In this document: positions 31,214 through 39,988 of the stretch, one piece after another | How the letters are laid out: the number at the start of each line of letters is the position of its first letter | Numbering within the stretch: position 1 is the first letter of the stretch | DNA from: Candidatus Microthrix subdominans | GTDB taxonomy: Bacteria > Actinomycetota > Acidimicrobiia > Acidimicrobiales > Microtrichaceae | Length of the DNA: 64,000 nt | Direction of reading: 5' to 3' | NCBI GenBank assembly: GCA_016719385.1 | Contig: JADJZA010000008.1 | Location: 310,001-374,000, forward strand | The notes under the pieces: generated by a model | Database searches by the model: none | What the model was told of the DNA's origin: nothing | Seen by the model: the letters and a program-made list of their open reading frames with translations, nothing else | Made by a program: the position numbers and the translations under genes

Positions 31214-33984
31214 GCGACGCCGGCGACCCGATCGTCCCCGATGAGTTCCAGCTGAGGGCGATCGAGGCGATCGACGACGGCGAGTCGGTCCTGGTGGCGG
31301 CTCCGACCGGCGCCGGCAAGACCTTCGTGGCCGAGCACGCCATTGACCGGGCCCTCGCCCAAGGTCGTCGGGCGTTCTACACCACCCCGATCAAGGCGCT
31401 GTCCAACCAGAAGTTCCGTGACTTTTCGGCCCGCTGGGGCGCTGGCCGGGTCGGCCTGCTCACCGGCGACAACGCGGTCAACGGCTCGGCCGACCTGATC
31501 GTCATGACCACCGAAGTGCTGCGCAACATGATTTACGTGACCAGCCCAAACCTGGCGGGTCTGGGCGTGGTCGTCATGGACGAGGTGCACTACCTGGCCG
31601 ACCCCCAGCGGGGGCCGACCTGGGAGGAGGTGATCATCCACGCGCCGGCGGGCGCCCAGTTGGTGGGGCTGTCGGCCACGGTGTCCAACTCCGAACAGCT
31701 CGGCGAGTGGATTCGGGCATTGCGGGGGCCCACTCGCACGGTGATCGAGCACGAGCGCCCGGTGGAGTTGCGCCCGCTGTACCTGGTCGCCGACCGCAGC
31801 GCCCCGGAGGACCACCTTCTGCCGCTGCTCGTCGACGGCCGCCCCAACCCGGAGGGCCACCGCTTCGATGCGGCCCCCAACACCGGTCACCGGGGACCTG
31901 GTGGGCAGCGACGCCGGCGGGGGCGTTTTGCCATGCCGCGCAAGGTGGAGACGGTTGAGCGCCTCGATGCCGAGGGCCTGCTGCCGGCGATCTGGTTCAT
32001 CTTCAGCCGCAACGGCTGCGACGAGGCGATGGCCGCCTGTCGCGACGCCGGGGTCCGCCTGACCAGTCAGGAGGACCGGGCGCTCATCCGTACGATCGCC
32101 GAGACCCACACCGCGTCGTTAAGCGCAGCCGACCTGAAGGTGCTGCGCTACGACCGCTGGGTGGCGGCGCTGGAGGCCGGAGTGGCCGCCCACCATGCCG
32201 GGATGGTGCCCGCCTTCAAGGAGGCGGTCGAGGAGGCCTTCACCCTGGGGCTGATCAAGGTGGTGTTCGCCACCGAGACGCTGGCCCTCGGCATCAACAT
32301 GCCCGCCCGCACCGTGGTGATCGACAAGCTGACCAAGTACACCGGCGACGGGCACGACTTTTTGACCCCGGCCCAGTTCACCCAGCTCACCGGCCGGGCG
32401 GGCCGTCGGGGCATCGACGAGCTGGGCTTCGCCGTCGTCGCCTGGTCGCCGTTCGTCACCTTCGACCAGGCGGCTGCGCTGGCGGGCAGCCGCGAGTACC
32501 CGCTCAACTCGGCCTTTCACCCCACCTACAACATGGTGGTCAACCTGGTGGCCCGCTACCAGCGGGACGAGGCGTTGGGCGTGCTTCAGCGGAGCTTCGC
32601 CCAGTTTCAGGCCGACGCCGACCTGGTGCGGCTGCGGGCACGGCTCGATCGGCTCGAGGAGCGCATCGCCGGGGCGGAGCAGCGGGCGACCTGCGAGCTC
32701 GGCGACGTCGTCGAGTACGCAGCGATCACGGCGGCCGAGCGCGCCGCCACGCCGGCGAGGCCGGGGGCCGTGCGTCGCCCCGACGGCGACACCGACCTCG
32801 TGGTGAGCGAGGCGGTGGGCGACCTGGTCCCCGGCGAGGTGATCGAGCATCCCGTCGGCGGGGAGCCGGTGGTCGTGTTGTCCGTCGCCCACCGCTCCCG
32901 CAACCGGGTGCGCCTCCGCGTCTCCGACGTCGGCGGAAAGCCGGAACGGCTGACCCACATGGATTTTGTCGGCGAACCGGTCGTGGTGGGTCGGGTGGAC
33001 CTGCCGGTGCCGTACCGGCCGGAGACCGACCGTTTCGCCGAGGAGGCGGGGCTCGCACTCCGCCGCCGCAACCCCCGCCGTCGCTCGTCCAAGAAGCAGC
33101 GCCTGGGGCTGGGCGACGAGGGCGGCACCACACACGAAGGCCGCTCCGCTATGCCTTCGAGCACGGCACCCCCCTCGCCCCCCTCGCTGGCTTCGGCCGT
33201 TCCGGATCGCCCCCGTGCAGAGGAGCATCCGGTGGCGGGCTGTCCGCACGCCGAGGACCACCTGGCGGGGCTGGAGGAGGCAACCACCCTGAAGCGGGAC
33301 GCCGAGGCGCTGCGACGCCGCATCGCCGGCCGAAACACCGCGCTCGAGCAGGGCCTGATCGCCCGGTTGGCGGTGCTCGAAGCCCGTGGCTACCTGGAGG
33401 GCTGGCAGCTCACACAGCGCGGGCGGCGGCTGGCCCGGCTGTATCACGAGGCCGACCTGGTGATCACCCATGCGATGGAGACCGGGTTGTTCGACGGGTT
33501 GGATGCCCCCGAGCTGGCCGGGCTGATCTCAACCTTCACCTACGAGCACCGCAGCTCCGAACCGCCACCCGAGCCGAGGTTTCCCAACTCGACCCTGCGC
33601 CGTCGCTTCTCCCAGATCGAGCGGGCGGCCCGGCAGGTCAACGAGGCCGAGGAGGCGGCGGGGCTGCCGCTCAGCCGTTCGCCCGATCCGGGTATGGTCG
33701 AGGTCGCCTATTCCTGGGTGGCCGGCGCCGGCCTGGCCGACGTGGTCGGCGAGGACCTGTCCGGCGGTGACTTCGTGCGCTGGATTCGTCAGCTGATCGA
33801 CCTGACCCGCCAGATCGCCGACGTGACCGATCGCCATGCGCTGGCAGCCACCGCCCGGACGGCGGTGGATGGTCTCCACCGAGGGGTGGTGTCGACGATG
33901 ACCGACCTGGAGTTCGACGACGACCCCGTCGTCGACGATGACGATGACGCCCCCGATTCGGCGGGGGAGCGGCCTCGCCGGTGA
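31210..33984 (+). CDS. helY: DEAD/DEAH box Ski2/Mtr4-like helicase HelY
   Basis: HelY is a superfamily 2 helicase thought to act in RNA processing or decay. The motifs are AAPTGAGKTF (Walker A, near residue 34), TTPIKALSNQKF (Ia), VMDEVHYL (DEVH, II), LSATVSN (III), FATETLALGINMP (V) and QLTGRAGRRG (VI). A DSHCT-type C-terminal domain follows from about residue 760. Between them lies a low-complexity insertion with RRRNPRRRSSKKQR and a Pro/Ser stretch. The 924-aa length agrees with the family. It overlaps tatC and the next gene, each by 4 bp. Confidence 0.94.
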   Translation: MSDAGDPIVPDEFQLRAIEAIDDGESVLVAAPTGAGKTFVAEHAIDRALAQGRRAFYTTPIKALSNQKFRDFSARWGAGRVGLLTGDNAVNGSADLIVMTTEVLRNMIYVTSPNLAGLGVVVMDEVHYLADPQRGPTWEEVIIHAPAGAQLVGLSATVSNSEQLGEWIRALRGPTRTVIEHERPVELRPLYLVADRSAPEDHLLPLLVDGRPNPEGHRFDAAPNTGHRGPGGQRRRRGRFAMPRKVETVERLDAEGLLPAIWFIFSRNGCDEAMAACRDAGVRLTSQEDRALIRTIAETHTASLSAADLKVLRYDRWVAALEAGVAAHHAGMVPAFKEAVEEAFTLGLIKVVFATETLALGINMPARTVVIDKLTKYTGDGHDFLTPAQFTQLTGRAGRRGIDELGFAVVAWSPFVTFDQAAALAGSREYPLNSAFHPTYNMVVNLVARYQRDEALGVLQRSFAQFQADADLVRLRARLDRLEERIAGAEQRATCELGDVVEYAAITAAERAATPARPGAVRRPDGDTDLVVSEAVGDLVPGEVIEHPVGGEPVVVLSVAHRSRNRVRLRVSDVGGKPERLTHMDFVGEPVVVGRVDLPVPYRPETDRFAEEAGLALRRRNPRRRSSKKQRLGLGDEGGTTHEGRSAMPSSTAPPSPPSLASAVPDRPRAEEHPVAGCPHAEDHLAGLEEATTLKRDAEALRRRIAGRNTALEQGLIARLAVLEARGYLEGWQLTQRGRRLARLYHEADLVITHAMETGLFDGLDAPELAGLISTFTYEHRSSEPPPEPRFPNSTLRRRFSQIERAARQVNEAEEAAGLPLSRSPDPGMVEVAYSWVAGAGLADVVGEDLSGGDFVRWIRQLIDLTRQIADVTDRHALAATARTAVDGLHRGVVSTMTDLEFDDDPVVDDDDDAPDSAGERPRR

Positions 33985-34685
33985 CGATCGCCAAGGGACA
34001 ACCGTGGGGGCGGCAGGGCCCGCTCGAGGCGGCTGGACCGGTGGCCGCCACCGACGCCGAGCTGGCCCGGGTCGTCGCAGCAGCGGTGTTGGCCGGCGAC
34101 GTGCCGGAACCGACCGGGCTGATCGGCGGCGACCTGTTCTCCACCCTGGGCGGGAAACCGTCGGGGCGGCGGCCGACCGATGAGGACGCCTGGCGGTATC
34201 CGCTCGACGCGCTGGTGGTGCGCTCGACCACCGACGGTGTCTCGAGCGAGCCTGCGGTGGCGGTGGCCCACGTCGTTGCGTTCCGCGCGCCCGAGGCCGG
34301 TCGACCGAGCGACCGATTGGTCGGCGCCTTGCGAGGCCGTCGCCACTCGCCGAAGCTGCGACGGGCACCCTGGTTCGTCGACGAGACGCTGATCATCGCC
34401 AATGCCGCCTTCGTCGGCGACTGGAACATCGCGCCGCGAGGGCATCCCAACGACGGCCGACTCGAGGTGACCCAGGGGCGCCTCGGTGCCCGCGATCGCC
34501 GCCAGCTCCCCGGTCGGCTGGCCGCCGGAACGCACCTGCCCCATCCCGGCCTGACGACCTCCAGGCCGAAGGCGCTCGACGCCGGCATGGGGCCGTGGCG
34601 CCTCTATGTCGACGGGGTCGACACCGGCATGGTCGACGACTTCGGCGTCGAACTGATCCCCGACGCCTTCACGGCGGTCATGTAG
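33981..34685 (+). CDS. Lipid/diacylglycerol-kinase C-terminal-like protein
   Basis: The 234-aa protein resembles the beta-sandwich C-terminal half of diacylglycerol and sphingosine kinases. The LIIANAAFVGDWNIAPRG segment followed by HPNDGRLEV matches the family's NG..VGGG...AP.A..DDG.L.V pattern, and VDGVDTGMVDDFGVELIPDAF matches the strand near the end. The N-terminal nucleotide-binding domain with its GGDG motif is absent, so it is unlikely to phosphorylate on its own; it may bind a lipid or partner with another kinase. It starts in the stop of helY (GTGA). The assignment is moderate. Confidence 0.75.
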   Translation: MTIAKGQPWGRQGPLEAAGPVAATDAELARVVAAAVLAGDVPEPTGLIGGDLFSTLGGKPSGRRPTDEDAWRYPLDALVVRSTTDGVSSEPAVAVAHVVAFRAPEAGRPSDRLVGALRGRRHSPKLRRAPWFVDETLIIANAAFVGDWNIAPRGHPNDGRLEVTQGRLGARDRRQLPGRLAAGTHLPHPGLTTSRPKALDAGMGPWRLYVDGVDTGMVDDFGVELIPDAFTAVM

Positions 34686-34732
34686 CGGCAGGGGCCCGTC
34701 GGACCCCAGGTTCGATCGTGGGCGGCCTGGCC

Positions 34733-34738
34733 TACATT
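34733..34738 (+). promoter_or_regulatory. Leaderless -10 hexamer TACATT
   Basis: TACATT lies 6 nt before the ATG of the M20 gene at 34745. Confidence 0.5.
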
Positions 34739-34744
34739 GAGACG

Positions 34745-36010
34745 ATGGCGGACCTGCGCAACGACGATTCTGTGGACCCGAGCGCAACGGGTGGGCATGG
34801 CGGCCAACCCGATGCCGCCGAGGCACGGCAGCGGGTGTTCGACGAGGTCGACCGCCTGGCCGATCGGTTGGTGGACGTCTCACATCGCATCCATGCCGAT
34901 CCCGAACTGGCCTACGCCGAACATCGTGCCCACGACCTGCTCTGCGATGTCCTCGAGGAGGCCAACCTGGCGGTCACCCGGGGCGCCTACGGGCTGGACA
35001 CCGCGTTCGAGGCCCGCGCCGGCGGGGGAGCGGGCCCCACGGTGGCGGTGATCTGCGAGTACGACGCCCTGCCCGGCATCGGTCACGCCTGCGGCCACAA
35101 CATCATCGCCGCCGCCGGCCTGGGTGCCGGCCTGGCCGCAGCAGCGGTGGTCGACGAACTCAACGGCAACCTGGTGATCCTCGGCACGCCCGCCGAGGAG
35201 GGCGGTGGCGGCAAGATCGCCATGATCGACGCCGGGGCGCTTGAGGGGGTCGACGCAGCGATGATGTTGCACCCCTCGTCGGCCGACGTCGAGTCGATGT
35301 ATGCCATTGCGATCCAACAGCTGAGGGTGACCTATCACGGCAAGGCGTCCCACGCAGCCGCCCATCCCGAGCTGGGCCGCAATGCCCTCGACGCCGCCGT
35401 CCTCGGGTACAACGCCGTCGCTGCGCTGCGCCAGCACATCGCCCCCGACGAGCGGGTCCACGGCATCTTCACCGAAGCGGGCGAGCAGCCCAACATCGTG
35501 CCGCGCCGGGCAGCGGCGCATTACTACGTACGTTCGGGCACGCTGGCACGCCTCGAGGAGCTGAAGCCCCGGGTGCTGGCCGCCCTGGCCGGCGGCGCCC
35601 AGAGCGCCGGCTGCGAGCTCGAGGTCGCCTGGGTCGATGCCCCCTACGCCGAGCTGTTGCACAATCCCACCCTGGGGGCCCGCTATGCGCTGCACGCCGC
35701 CGCTCTCGGCCGCACGGTCGCCGGCGTCGAGGATGCCTCGCTCACCATCGGTTCGACCGACATGGGCAACGTCAGCCTCGAAGTGCCCAGCATCCACCCG
35801 ACGATCGCCGTCGGGCCGCCCGGCAGCTCGATCCACACCGAGGCGTTCGCTGCGTCGGCCGCCTCGCCGGCGGGCGATCGGGCGGTGCTCGACGGCGCCA
35901 AGGCGCTCGCTGCTGTCGCCGTCGACCTGTGGAGCGACCCGGCCGTGCTGGCGTCGGCCCGCGCCGACCATCGGTCGGCAACCGGATCACGGACCGGCGG
36001 ACCAAAGTGA
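34745..36010 (+). CDS. M20-family amidohydrolase (AbgB/HipO-like)
   Basis: The 421-aa enzyme is a zinc-dependent amide hydrolase of the M20 family. It would cleave N-acyl amino acids or small peptides such as p-aminobenzoyl-glutamate. The catalytic domain has HRIHADPELAYAEHRAH, CEYDALPGIGHACGHN (metal ligand C/H) and LGTPAEEGGGGK (the EE pair). The lid domain starts near KASHAAAHPELGRNALDA. The C-terminal GSTDMGNVS and PGSSIHTEAF complete the site. This pattern is that of the amidohydrolase rather than the dipeptidase branch. It has its own promoter and ends 67 bp before the ThyX-like gene. Confidence 0.92.
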   Translation: MADLRNDDSVDPSATGGHGGQPDAAEARQRVFDEVDRLADRLVDVSHRIHADPELAYAEHRAHDLLCDVLEEANLAVTRGAYGLDTAFEARAGGGAGPTVAVICEYDALPGIGHACGHNIIAAAGLGAGLAAAAVVDELNGNLVILGTPAEEGGGGKIAMIDAGALEGVDAAMMLHPSSADVESMYAIAIQQLRVTYHGKASHAAAHPELGRNALDAAVLGYNAVAALRQHIAPDERVHGIFTEAGEQPNIVPRRAAAHYYVRSGTLARLEELKPRVLAALAGGAQSAGCELEVAWVDAPYAELLHNPTLGARYALHAAALGRTVAGVEDASLTIGSTDMGNVSLEVPSIHPTIAVGPPGSSIHTEAFAASAASPAGDRAVLDGAKALAAVAVDLWSDPAVLASARADHRSATGSRTGGPK

Positions 36011-36065
36011 ACGAGCGAAGTAGGTGGTGGGTCCCATGGTCCCTCGGCGGGTGGCGGGTTTGAAA

Positions 36066-36071
36066 TAGTCT
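36066..36071 (+). promoter_or_regulatory. Leaderless -10 hexamer TAGTCT
   Basis: TAGTCT lies 6 nt before GTG 36078 and fixes the start of the ThyX-like gene. Confidence 0.5.
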
Positions 36072-36077
36072 CGGCCC

Positions 36078-37700
36078 GTGTTCACCTACCAGTCCGAGGA
36101 GTTCACCGGCGATGAGATCGCCGTTCTGAACCGGCACTTCACCAACCTCGATCGCCCGGTGTTCGCGCTCATCAACCTCCCCGAGGTGGTGAAGGGGGCA
36201 CTGTTCGCGCGCTACAGCCGCTCATCGAAGTCGCTGCGCCGGTTGTTCCTCGACGAGTTCGCCGGCGCTCTCGCCCTGCCTGCCGCCGGGGGCGGCGACG
36301 GCGAGGAAGGCGATGTCGGTCTCGATCGTGCCGAACGGCTCTACGAGAAGGTCTTCGTCGAGTACGGCGACGACTCGGTCGCCCAGCTGGGCGGCGTCCA
36401 CCTGGCCTGTGAGCAGGCGTCCAACCTTCTCACCAAGCTGCTCGAATGGGGGCGCCTGGCCAGCTATCTGGAGCAGTCCACCCGGTACATCCCCTATGAC
36501 GTCCGGGCAAACGGCCGTTTTCGCTACTACCGGGACCCCGGCATCCTCACCTCCCGGCTCGGCGCCCGGTACGTGGGCGACATGGACGAGATGTTCGACG
36601 CCTACTCGTCGCTGCTGCCGGTGCTCGGCGACCATTTTCGCCGGGTCCACCCCAAGGACGCCGACGATTCGGATTTCGTCTACCGCCAATCGATCCGGGC
36701 CAAGTCGTTCGACGCGCTGCGCGGCCTGTTGCCGGCCGCAGCACAGTCCAACGTGGGGATCTACGGCAGCGGCCAGGCCTACGAAGCGATGTTGTTGCGC
36801 ATGCGGGCCCACCCTCTGCCCGAGGCGCGGGCCTATGCGGACGAGATGCTCTTCGAGCTGCGCAAGGTGATCCCGTCGTTCCTCAAGCGTGTGGACGTGC
36901 CGGATCGGGGCGGGGCCTGGAGCGACTACCTGTCCACCAACCGCTCAGCGATGAGCGGGGTGGCCCAGCGGCTCTTCGACGGGCGCGTGGACGCCGTGCC
37001 AGAGGCATCGGTGCGGCTGGTGGACTGGGACCCCGACGCCGAGGTGAAGATGATCGCCGCCATGCTGGCGCCCCACACCCACCTGAGCGACACCACCCTG
37101 CTCGACGAGGTGGCGGCGATGGGTGCCGCCGACCGTAAGTCGGTCGTCGCCGCCTATGTCGGTCAGCGCTCCAACCGTCGTCACAAACCCGGCCGAGGCC
37201 TGGAACGGGTCAACTATCGCTTCGAGATCGTCGCCGACTACGGAGCGTTCCGGGACCTCCAGCGGCACCGGATGATGACGATCGAGTGGCAGAACCTCAC
37301 GCCCCATCACGGGTACCTCCGCCCGACCGAGGTGGATGACGCCGGTGCGGCTGCGGCCTACGACCAGGCGATGGCGACGTCGGCCGGCCTCCACGATGTG
37401 CTCGCACGCCAGTTTCCGGATCGGGCCAGCTATGCGGTGGCGCTGGGTTACCGGGTCCGCTTCACGATGAACCTGAACGCACGCGAGGCGATGCACCTCA
37501 CCGAGCTGCGTTCGGCTCCCCAGGGGCATGCCAGTTACCGAACGGTGGCCCAGGACATGCATCGGGCGATCGCGGAGGTCGCCGGCCACCGCCTCGTCGC
37601 CGACATGATGAGCTTTGTCGATCACGGTTCGGGCGTGGAGCTGGAGCGCTTGGAGGCCGAACGTCGGGCCGAGGCACGGCGCGAACGGCCCACATCCTGA
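36078..37700 (+). CDS. Double-length ThyX-like (flavin-dependent thymidylate synthase fold) protein
   Basis: This 540-aa protein is about twice the usual ThyX length (220-260 aa) and appears to hold two ThyX-type halves. The N-terminal half has RYSRSSKSLRRL (R45-) and later LASYLEQSTRYIPYD, resembling the ThyX substrate motif region. The C-terminal half has GLERVNYRFEIVADYGAFRDLQRHR, with RHR at 396-398 where ThyX binds FAD and dUMP, and VRFTMNLNAREAMHLTELR, which matches the ThyX C-terminal NAREA/LR pattern. The canonical RHRxxSxNExS box is incomplete in both halves. It may be a variant synthase or a derived flavoprotein; I cannot tell whether it makes dTMP. Confidence 0.85.
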   Translation: MFTYQSEEFTGDEIAVLNRHFTNLDRPVFALINLPEVVKGALFARYSRSSKSLRRLFLDEFAGALALPAAGGGDGEEGDVGLDRAERLYEKVFVEYGDDSVAQLGGVHLACEQASNLLTKLLEWGRLASYLEQSTRYIPYDVRANGRFRYYRDPGILTSRLGARYVGDMDEMFDAYSSLLPVLGDHFRRVHPKDADDSDFVYRQSIRAKSFDALRGLLPAAAQSNVGIYGSGQAYEAMLLRMRAHPLPEARAYADEMLFELRKVIPSFLKRVDVPDRGGAWSDYLSTNRSAMSGVAQRLFDGRVDAVPEASVRLVDWDPDAEVKMIAAMLAPHTHLSDTTLLDEVAAMGAADRKSVVAAYVGQRSNRRHKPGRGLERVNYRFEIVADYGAFRDLQRHRMMTIEWQNLTPHHGYLRPTEVDDAGAAAAYDQAMATSAGLHDVLARQFPDRASYAVALGYRVRFTMNLNAREAMHLTELRSAPQGHASYRTVAQDMHRAIAEVAGHRLVADMMSFVDHGSGVELERLEAERRAEARRERPTS

Positions 37701-37867
37701 GCGTCGCAGGATTGCCGCAGGGCGGATTTTTCCCGCTGAGGTGGACGCCGCCGTTCCCAGGTTGTAGGCAATGCAGCGGCTCCGACCGGAGCCCGGGTCG
37801 GCGACGACGCCAGAGCTGTCTAGTATGCCGCCCGATGACCCGCTGACGTTTCGAGGATGCAATCCCC

Positions 37868-38401
37868 ATGGCTGCCGATGACATCGATGAAATCGACGAG
37901 CTTGACGACGACGCCGGCGCCGTCGACGACGTTGACGAAGAGGAACTCGACGAAGAAGACCTGAGCGACGACCTCCATGTCGACGAGGATGACGATGCCG
38001 TCATCGGCACCGTCGACGACGAAATCGATGACGAGGACGAGAAGGCCGAGGGCGCCTCGAAGGCGGCCAAGCCTTCGACCGACGATGACGAGGAGGACGA
38101 GGAGGATCTCGGGCCCGACGACGTTGAGGCCGACCTCGACACGATCCTCAAGGGTAAGATCGCCTCGGAGGACGACCTCGACGACGACGACGAGGATGAG
38201 GACGAAGCCCTCGTCGTCCCGGTGAAGAAGACGGTCGCCGAACAGGCCGATGGCGTCACCGCCCGACAGGAAGGGGAGTTTTCCTGCCCCGGCTGTTTCA
38301 TGGTCGTCCACCCCCGCCAGTTCGGCCGCCGGTCCAATCCGGTGTGTCCGTCCGGCGAGGAGGACTGCCCCGGTATCGAGATCGCCTTCGGGACGTCGTG
38401 A
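37868..38401 (+). CDS. Highly acidic protein with C-terminal zinc-ribbon-like cysteines (DUF4193-like)
   Basis: The first about 130 residues are mostly Asp and Glu. The C-terminal 45 residues carry FSCPGCFMVVHPRQFG and a later C-x6-C pair, a zinc-ribbon-like arrangement. This resembles the actinobacterial DUF4193 proteins, which also have an acidic head and an F.C..CF.V tail; the match is partial. A possible role is an RNA-polymerase or nucleic-acid-associated small protein, but nothing is shown. ATG 37868 follows AGGATG 8 nt upstream; a TAGTAT at 37821 may be the promoter. The stop overlaps the next gene's GTG. The first of four coupled genes. Confidence 0.8.
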   Translation: MAADDIDEIDELDDDAGAVDDVDEEELDEEDLSDDLHVDEDDDAVIGTVDDEIDDEDEKAEGASKAAKPSTDDDEEDEEDLGPDDVEADLDTILKGKIASEDDLDDDDEDEDEALVVPVKKTVAEQADGVTARQEGEFSCPGCFMVVHPRQFGRRSNPVCPSGEEDCPGIEIAFGTS

Positions 38402-38946
38402 GCCCGGTGGGACCGTCCGGCTCGGAGGACAGCTCCGGCGACGTGCTCTTCGACACTCCGCTCGCCCGGCTGGCGATCGGCTCCGCCGGCGTCGTCGACC
38501 GGCTGATCACGCGCACCCAGGGCCAGGTTGCGCTCGGGTTGACGTTGGGACGCCTGGTCGGGGCCAAGGCGGGGTTGCCCGTGCATGCCCCGGTGGTGGC
38601 CATGCTCGACCGTCCCCGCCTGCACCCGGTGCGCTCGATGGCCCGCAGCTCGAACGTCACCCCGTTGCGGCCTACCGATCGCCTCTCGGCGGTTGGTCCC
38701 TCCTCGGACGTTGGCGCTTCCCAGGTCGCCGTCGCCGAGGAGCCTGCAGCATCGGAACAGCCGCCGGTCCCGACGAGCGACGAGCTGGCCATCCCGTCCT
38801 ACGACGAGCTGGCGGCCTCCCAGGTGGTCAAGCGACTTCCGGGCCTCGACGCCGCCGAGCTGGCAGCGATCGGCACCTACGAGCGCGCGCACCGTGGACG
38901 GCGAACGATCCTGACCCGGATCCGACAGCTGCAGTCCACCCAGTGA
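38398..38946 (+). CDS. Hypothetical protein with conserved C-terminal helix
   Basis: The 182-aa protein has an N-terminal part with VLFDTPLARLAIGSAGVVDRL and ALGLTLGRLVGAKAGLP, suggesting amphipathic membrane-associated helices. A Pro/Ser/Ala linker follows. The C-terminus LAIPSYDELAASQVVKRLPGL plus ELAAIGTYERAHRGRRTIL is the short actinobacterial domain that often ends proteins of unknown function. It is coupled on both sides by GTGA overlaps. No reaction can be assigned. Confidence 0.78.
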   Translation: MSPVGPSGSEDSSGDVLFDTPLARLAIGSAGVVDRLITRTQGQVALGLTLGRLVGAKAGLPVHAPVVAMLDRPRLHPVRSMARSSNVTPLRPTDRLSAVGPSSDVGASQVAVAEEPAASEQPPVPTSDELAIPSYDELAASQVVKRLPGLDAAELAAIGTYERAHRGRRTILTRIRQLQSTQ

Positions 38947-39416
38947 CCGACGCGCTCCAGGTCCGTCCCATCGGTGACGCCGACGTCGCCGGGGTTGTCG
39001 ATCTGCTCGAGCAGGCCCATCGCCATCAACTCGAACAGCGCGACGGCGAGATGTGGGCCACGGTCAACGCCGTTCCGGTGACCGAGGAACGCGTTCGTCA
39101 CCGGGCGGAGCACGGCCTGGTGCTGGTCGGTACGGTCCTCGGCGTCCCGGTCGGCGTCGTTGTGGCGCGCCACGAGGTCGTGTCCGACAAACGCCTGGCG
39201 CTGATCGAAGAGCTGTACACCGAACCCGAGGCCAGAGGGGTGGGCGTCGGTCGTCGGCTGATTCAGGCGGTGGAGCTCTGGGCGAGAGCCACGGGGTGCA
39301 TAGGCATCGAATCGATGGCGCTGCCCGGCGATCGTGACACCAAGAACTTCTTCGAAGCGGCCGGGCTGATCGCTCGCGCGATCGTGGTGCACCGCAGCTT
39401 CGAACCAACCCGATGA
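38943..39416 (+). CDS. GNAT-family N-acetyltransferase
   Basis: The 157-aa protein has the GNAT fold, which transfers an acyl group from acyl-CoA to an amine. LQVRPIGDADVAGVVDLL forms the first strand and helix. IEELYTEPEARGVGVGRRLIQAVELWA is motif A, with the RGVGVGRRL acetyl-CoA pyrophosphate loop, and NFFEAAGLIARAIVVHRSF is motif B. The substrate is unknown. The GTG start lies in the stop of the upstream gene, and the end overlaps the Nudix gene by 4 bp. Confidence 0.88.
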   Translation: MTDALQVRPIGDADVAGVVDLLEQAHRHQLEQRDGEMWATVNAVPVTEERVRHRAEHGLVLVGTVLGVPVGVVVARHEVVSDKRLALIEELYTEPEARGVGVGRRLIQAVELWARATGCIGIESMALPGDRDTKNFFEAAGLIARAIVVHRSFEPTR

Positions 39417-39913
39417 TCGGCCTGGCTGCGGGCGACGGAGCTGTCGATCCTGTCGGCCGCCCCCAGCTGGCCGTCGGCGCCGTCGTGCAGAGCAGCGATG
39501 AGCTGTTGTTGGTTCGTCGGGGAACCGAGCCTCACATCGGGCGTTGGACCCTGCCGGGGGGACGGGTGGAGCGGGGCGAGCTCTTGGCCGAAGCGGTGAT
39601 CCGAGAGCTTCGCGAGGAAACCGGAGTGGTCGGTGTGTGTAGCGACCTGTTGGGTCTCGCCGAGCTGCTCCCCGGGTTTGGAAACGACGATGATCCTCAC
39701 GACGATCAGCAGGGTGTTGCCCGACCGGGAAACAACCACTTTGTGGTCGCCAACTTCGTGATCACGTTGCTCGACCCGGATCAGCGCCCGATCGCCGGCT
39801 CGGACGCGTCCGACGTCGCCTGGGTGCCGGTGTGGGATGTCGCCGAGATGGACCTGACACCCGGACTGGCGGAGTTTCTCTCCGAGCACCGCATCATCGA
39901 CACGATCGTCTGA
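39413..39913 (+). CDS. NUDIX hydrolase
   Basis: The 166-aa protein carries a complete Nudix box at residues 49-72, GG-x5-E-x7-REELREETGV-like (GGRVERGELLAEAVIREL then REETGV), with all expected Glu ligands. It would hydrolyse nucleoside diphosphates linked to another group, using Mg2+. An insertion with Asp-rich GNDDDPHDDQQG follows the box and may shape specificity. It is the last gene of the 37868-39913 coupled set; the acetyltransferase and Nudix pairing suggests metabolite repair, which is inference. Confidence 0.92.
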   Translation: MIGLAAGDGAVDPVGRPQLAVGAVVQSSDELLLVRRGTEPHIGRWTLPGGRVERGELLAEAVIRELREETGVVGVCSDLLGLAELLPGFGNDDDPHDDQQGVARPGNNHFVVANFVITLLDPDQRPIAGSDASDVAWVPVWDVAEMDLTPGLAEFLSEHRIIDTIV

Positions 39914-39988
39914 CCCGACGATCACCCGCCCGGCGGCCCACCCGAAGGTCGACCGCCGAACGGGGACCGTCAAAACGAACGGGGAGCC

